Shown here: positions 61,670 to 64,000 of the stretch, piece after piece | Layout of the letters: every line of letters starts with the position of its first letter | How positions within the stretch are numbered: position 1 is the first letter of the stretch | Source: Hyphomicrobiales bacterium | Lineage (GTDB): Bacteria; Pseudomonadota; Alphaproteobacteria; MED-G09 | Direction of reading: 5' to 3' | Assembly: GCA_028339975.1 (NCBI GenBank) | Contig: JAOLDG010000007.1 | Coordinates: 1-64,000 of the forward strand | DNA length: 64,000 nucleotides | Notes under the pieces: model-generated | What the model was told of the DNA's origin: nothing | What the model saw: the letters and a program-made list of their open reading frames with translations, nothing else | The model's database searches: none | Position numbers and translations under genes: made by a program

Positions 61670-62737
61670 ATGATTTATCGATTAATTTTTTTGTTTTCCT
61701 TTATTATTCCAGTCCATGCCTTTTCTTCTAGTGCAATTAGTCATGCCCCCATTGGTGTAATGGCCGATCATTTCCATAAAAAAGGTGAGTGGATGGTTTC
61801 ACTTAAAGTAACTAATATGGAAATGAAAAAGAATATTCTAAATGGGCATTCAATTTCTACGAAAGACATACTAAACCAACCAAATCCCTATTCTGATATG
61901 CCTATGACTATGGATCTGGGATTAAAAATGCCTAAAAATTTAAGTGTTATTCCAAATAAAATGACAATGAAGATGATTATGCTTGGAGCTATGTATGCTC
62001 CATCAGATAAGCTTACCATGATGGGTATGCTAATGTTTAATGATAAAGAGATGATTCTTGATACATACAAGGGGATGATGGACAGGAATTATATCGGATC
62101 TTTTAATACATCTTCTTCAGATATTTCTAAAATATCCTTTTTGAGTCTATATAATTTGTATCAATCTGAAGAATCACGATGGCACCTGACCTTAGGCCTA
62201 GAGCAAGGCTTGGGAGAGAGTTCTAAAAAAGGTATTGTTTTAAATCCTATGAATATGAAGTCATCAATTACCTTACCATACGGTATGCAGAGTAGCGATA
62301 AAGCACTTCGTTTACTATCTAGCATAACAAATGTATCAAAGTTTGGAGATTTTATAATTGGCAATCAGCTGGCGATAAAAAATATTGTTAGTAAAAAAAA
62401 TTGGAATTTTGGGAATGAATTTCAATACAACTTGTGGCTTCAAGGGTCTTTTAATAAAAGTATTTCATATTCTATTAGATTAAATTATAAGGATCAGGAT
62501 TCAATAGAGGGACGTGATAAATCAATTATGGCACCAGTTCAAACTTCGAATCCAAATAACTATGGTGGCCAAACTCTGAATTTAGGGCTAGGTTTTAATA
62601 CAATTTTCGATGTTTTTGGAGGAAAGTATAAGGATCGGTTTTCTATAGAAATATTAAAGCCAATTAATCAGGATAAGAATGGACTTCAAATGAAAGATGG
62701 TCTTACCATTCAATTAGGATTTCAAAAGATGCTATAG
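61670..62737 (+). CDS. Met-rich outer-membrane barrel-like protein
   Basis: A signal-like N-terminus (MIYRLIFLFSFIIPVHAFSS) is followed by HAPIGVMADHFHKKGEWMVS and a beta-rich body ending LTIQLGFQKML. Roughly 27 Met residues occur in 355, most of them between residues 40 and 160 (MPMTMDLG, KMTMKMIML, TMMGMLM). The layout resembles Met-rich outer-membrane proteins found near copper-handling genes. A copper role is inferred from composition only. The 116 bases upstream are AT-rich and no promoter is obvious. Confidence 0.7.
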   Translation: MIYRLIFLFSFIIPVHAFSSSAISHAPIGVMADHFHKKGEWMVSLKVTNMEMKKNILNGHSISTKDILNQPNPYSDMPMTMDLGLKMPKNLSVIPNKMTMKMIMLGAMYAPSDKLTMMGMLMFNDKEMILDTYKGMMDRNYIGSFNTSSSDISKISFLSLYNLYQSEESRWHLTLGLEQGLGESSKKGIVLNPMNMKSSITLPYGMQSSDKALRLLSSITNVSKFGDFIIGNQLAIKNIVSKKNWNFGNEFQYNLWLQGSFNKSISYSIRLNYKDQDSIEGRDKSIMAPVQTSNPNNYGGQTLNLGLGFNTIFDVFGGKYKDRFSIEILKPINQDKNGLQMKDGLTIQLGFQKML

Positions 62738-62799
62738 ATTCTTATTTTAAATTCTAAAACAAGAACTTAACCTTTATATGGGTTAACAGGAGGCTTACA

Positions 62800-62844
62800 A
62801 TGATAAAAATACTATTAATGGATTTAGAAGGTAAATATTTTTAG
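62800..62844 (+). CDS. 14-codon minicistron (possible leader peptide)
   Basis: ATG at 62800 opens MIKILLMDLEGKYF and ends at TAG 62842-62844. It is preceded by AACAGGAGGC, the strongest Shine-Dalgarno in this part of the window. The next gene's ATG at 62850 is five bases after the stop and has no ribosome site of its own, so its translation probably depends on reinitiation after the minicistron. It could also be the remnant of a lost longer gene. Confidence 0.5.
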   Translation: MIKILLMDLEGKYF

Positions 62845-62849
62845 AATCA

Positions 62850-63380
62850 ATGAGAAAAAAATTCATAATTATTTTTATTTTTTTTGCCATAATGTTACTA
62901 GCTATTCTTAGCTCAGGGCCTTTTTTAACACTTTACTCAATAAAGCAAAGTGTAGGTGAAAAGGATTCTGTCAAATTAAGTAATAATATAAATTTTCCTA
63001 CCTTGCGATTGAATATAAAAGATCAGTTGAGCAATGAGCTTTCAAAAAAAGTTAAATTAGAAAGTGGTATTTTTAATATTTTAGCCGAAGGTTTTGCAAG
63101 CAAATTAGTCGATGAGACTGTTGATGTTCTTTTAACACCTGAGAATTTATTAAGGCTAATTAATGGAGAAGAGCCATCTTCCATCTTAAGAGGTGAAAAG
63201 GTTAGCTTTAATGAAAATAATTCTTATGAAATTCTAGAAAGTATTAACTACAAATTCGAATCTCACAAAAAGTTTTCGGTTTTTGTTCTAGGAAAGAACA
63301 AGAAAGTTATTCAATTGATACTTAGAAGGTCTGGTTTTCAATGGCAACTTTCAAATATAACTATTCCAGATATTAGTTAA
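62850..63380 (+). CDS. DUF2939-family membrane-anchored protein
   Basis: The 176-residue product starts with a single hydrophobic helix (KFIIIFIFFAIMLLAILSSG) and GPFLTLYSIKQSVGEKDSV, the recognisable start of DUF2939 proteins, followed by FPTLRLNIKDQL and VDVLLTPENLLRLI. The final IQLILRRSGFQWQLSNITIP is also conserved in type. It is probably anchored in the inner membrane with a periplasmic domain. Function is unknown. Its stop overlaps the next ATG by one base. Confidence 0.82.
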   Translation: MRKKFIIIFIFFAIMLLAILSSGPFLTLYSIKQSVGEKDSVKLSNNINFPTLRLNIKDQLSNELSKKVKLESGIFNILAEGFASKLVDETVDVLLTPENLLRLINGEEPSSILRGEKVSFNENNSYEILESINYKFESHKKFSVFVLGKNKKVIQLILRRSGFQWQLSNITIPDIS

Positions 63381-64000
63381 TGAGTGAAAAAAAAACTATA
63401 TTTTTAGGCGGAACTGGCCTTATTGGAAGTCAGGTATTAAAAATTTTAAGTAAGAATATAAATAACATTACTGCACTTTCGAGACGATCGAATAATAACT
63501 ATCCTGAAAATGTTCAAGATATTTTATTTAACTTTGATACTCCTTTGACTGAATTGGATTTACCTAACTGTGATCATTTGTTTATTTGTATTGGCCGGAG
63601 TCTAAAACTTAGAGAGCTACTTTATATAAGAAAAAAAGATAGAAAAAATCATTTCAAAATTGAACATGATTATGTTTTTAATTTAGCAAAAAAAGCAAAA
63701 GAGATGGGTGCAAATAATTTATCAATTATCTCTGCAGTTGGTGCTAATTCAAATTCATCTAACTTTTACCTAAGCACAAAGGGCCTTATCGAGGAAGATT
63801 TAAAGAATTTAGGATATAAAAATATTAATATTTTAAGACCTGGTCATATTATTACTAACAAAGAAAAAAATGAAATTGGTTTTGTAGTTTGGGTAATCGA
63901 TATTTTTTTCAAATTAGTAAATCCTTTTTTAAAAAGTTCTTTAAGAAAATATCGAGGTATCCCTTTGGATAAGGTTTCTGAGTTTATGGCAAATGAAGAG
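63380..64000 (+). CDS. TIP30/HTATIP2-like NAD(P)-binding oxidoreductase (3' partial)
   Basis: The ATG overlaps the preceding stop in TAATG and the frame stays open to the right edge, so only 207 residues are seen. IFLGGTGLIGSQVLKIL is the Rossmann motif, CDHLFICIGRSL and LSIISAVGANS follow, and FYLSTKGLIEEDL holds the Tyr and a Lys of YxxxK. The protein is a paralogue of the one at 6006-6674, with which it shares CDH-ICLG/CIG and RKYR motifs. The downstream end and any further genes lie outside the window. Confidence 0.8.
   Translation, partial: MSEKKTIFLGGTGLIGSQVLKILSKNINNITALSRRSNNNYPENVQDILFNFDTPLTELDLPNCDHLFICIGRSLKLRELLYIRKKDRKNHFKIEHDYVFNLAKKAKEMGANNLSIISAVGANSNSSNFYLSTKGLIEEDLKNLGYKNINILRPGHIITNKEKNEIGFVVWVIDIFFKLVNPFLKSSLRKYRGIPLDKVSEFMANEE

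Noticed and set aside
1-64000. tRNA, rRNA, insertion sequence, integrase or prophage genes
   Set aside because: I looked in both strands and found no transposase or integrase protein, no rRNA stretch and no convincing cloverleaf, although short RNAs could escape reading by eye.

Overview
The window is AT-rich, densely packed bacterial DNA with short intergenic gaps. Uup, PpnP, a TIGR03643/DUF2805 protein, a TonB-dependent receptor, many SDR/GST/crotonase enzymes and lone Rieske oxygenases together suggest a low-GC marine gammaproteobacterium of SAR86 type. This is inferred from gene content only; no rRNA or tRNA is present to settle it.

Region 1 (about 1-18.4 kb) is accessory in character. 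It holds a family of TPR-repeat proteins whose C-termini differ: a TPR-methyltransferase cut by the left edge, a TPR protein paired with a NodU/CmcH-type carbamoyltransferase, three TPR proteins ending in one shared 2OG-Fe(II) oxygenase-like domain, and one TPR protein with a different dioxygenase-like end. Embedded in it are a 1-Cys peroxiredoxin, a YdjM-like membrane hydrolase, a compact metal operon (beta-barrel-like exported protein, periplasmic HMA protein, MerT-like membrane protein, CsoR-family repressor) with a CsoR-like operator lying on its promoter and start codon, a TIP30-like oxidoreductase, a small membrane protein and prolyl aminopeptidase. Decayed gene fragments lie at 1645-2240, one of them a duplicate CsoR C-terminus.

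Region 2 (about 18.5-42.3 kb) starts with the ABC-F ATPase Uup and continues as a catabolic block. It contains an MDR oxidoreductase, GST and SDR genes, a five-gene minus-strand group (SRPBCC, exported protein, SnoaL-like, APH-type kinase, possible lipocalin-like protein), 3-oxoacid CoA-transferase A/B, thiolase, an NmrA-like protein, two crotonases, a Rieske oxygenase, a glycerate-kinase-like protein, an alpha/beta hydrolase, SDRs, an aldo-keto reductase, an MFS transporter and a GMC oxidoreductase. Together these could oxidise an organic substrate and feed acyl-CoA to thiolysis, but the substrate cannot be read from sequence.

Region 3 (about 42.4-64 kb) mixes housekeeping and accessory genes: an acyltransferase, PpnP, a photolyase-related protein with only two cysteines, a methyltransferase, a second Rieske oxygenase divergent from a SnoaL-like gene, HAD, VOC, SDR, YeiH, MDR, PNPOx-like, BaiN/YhiN-like, EthD and HIT proteins, an ETHE1-like metallo-hydrolase, an exported VOC protein next to a TonB-dependent receptor, GST, beta-carbonic anhydrase, a Met-rich outer-membrane protein, a DUF2939 protein behind a 14-codon minicistron, and a second TIP30-like gene cut by the right edge.

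The best candidates for something undescribed are the TPR-enzyme cluster, in which one recruitment scaffold is joined to several different modifying activities, and the CsoR-controlled metal operon with a predicted leaderless first gene and no reductase or P-type ATPase.
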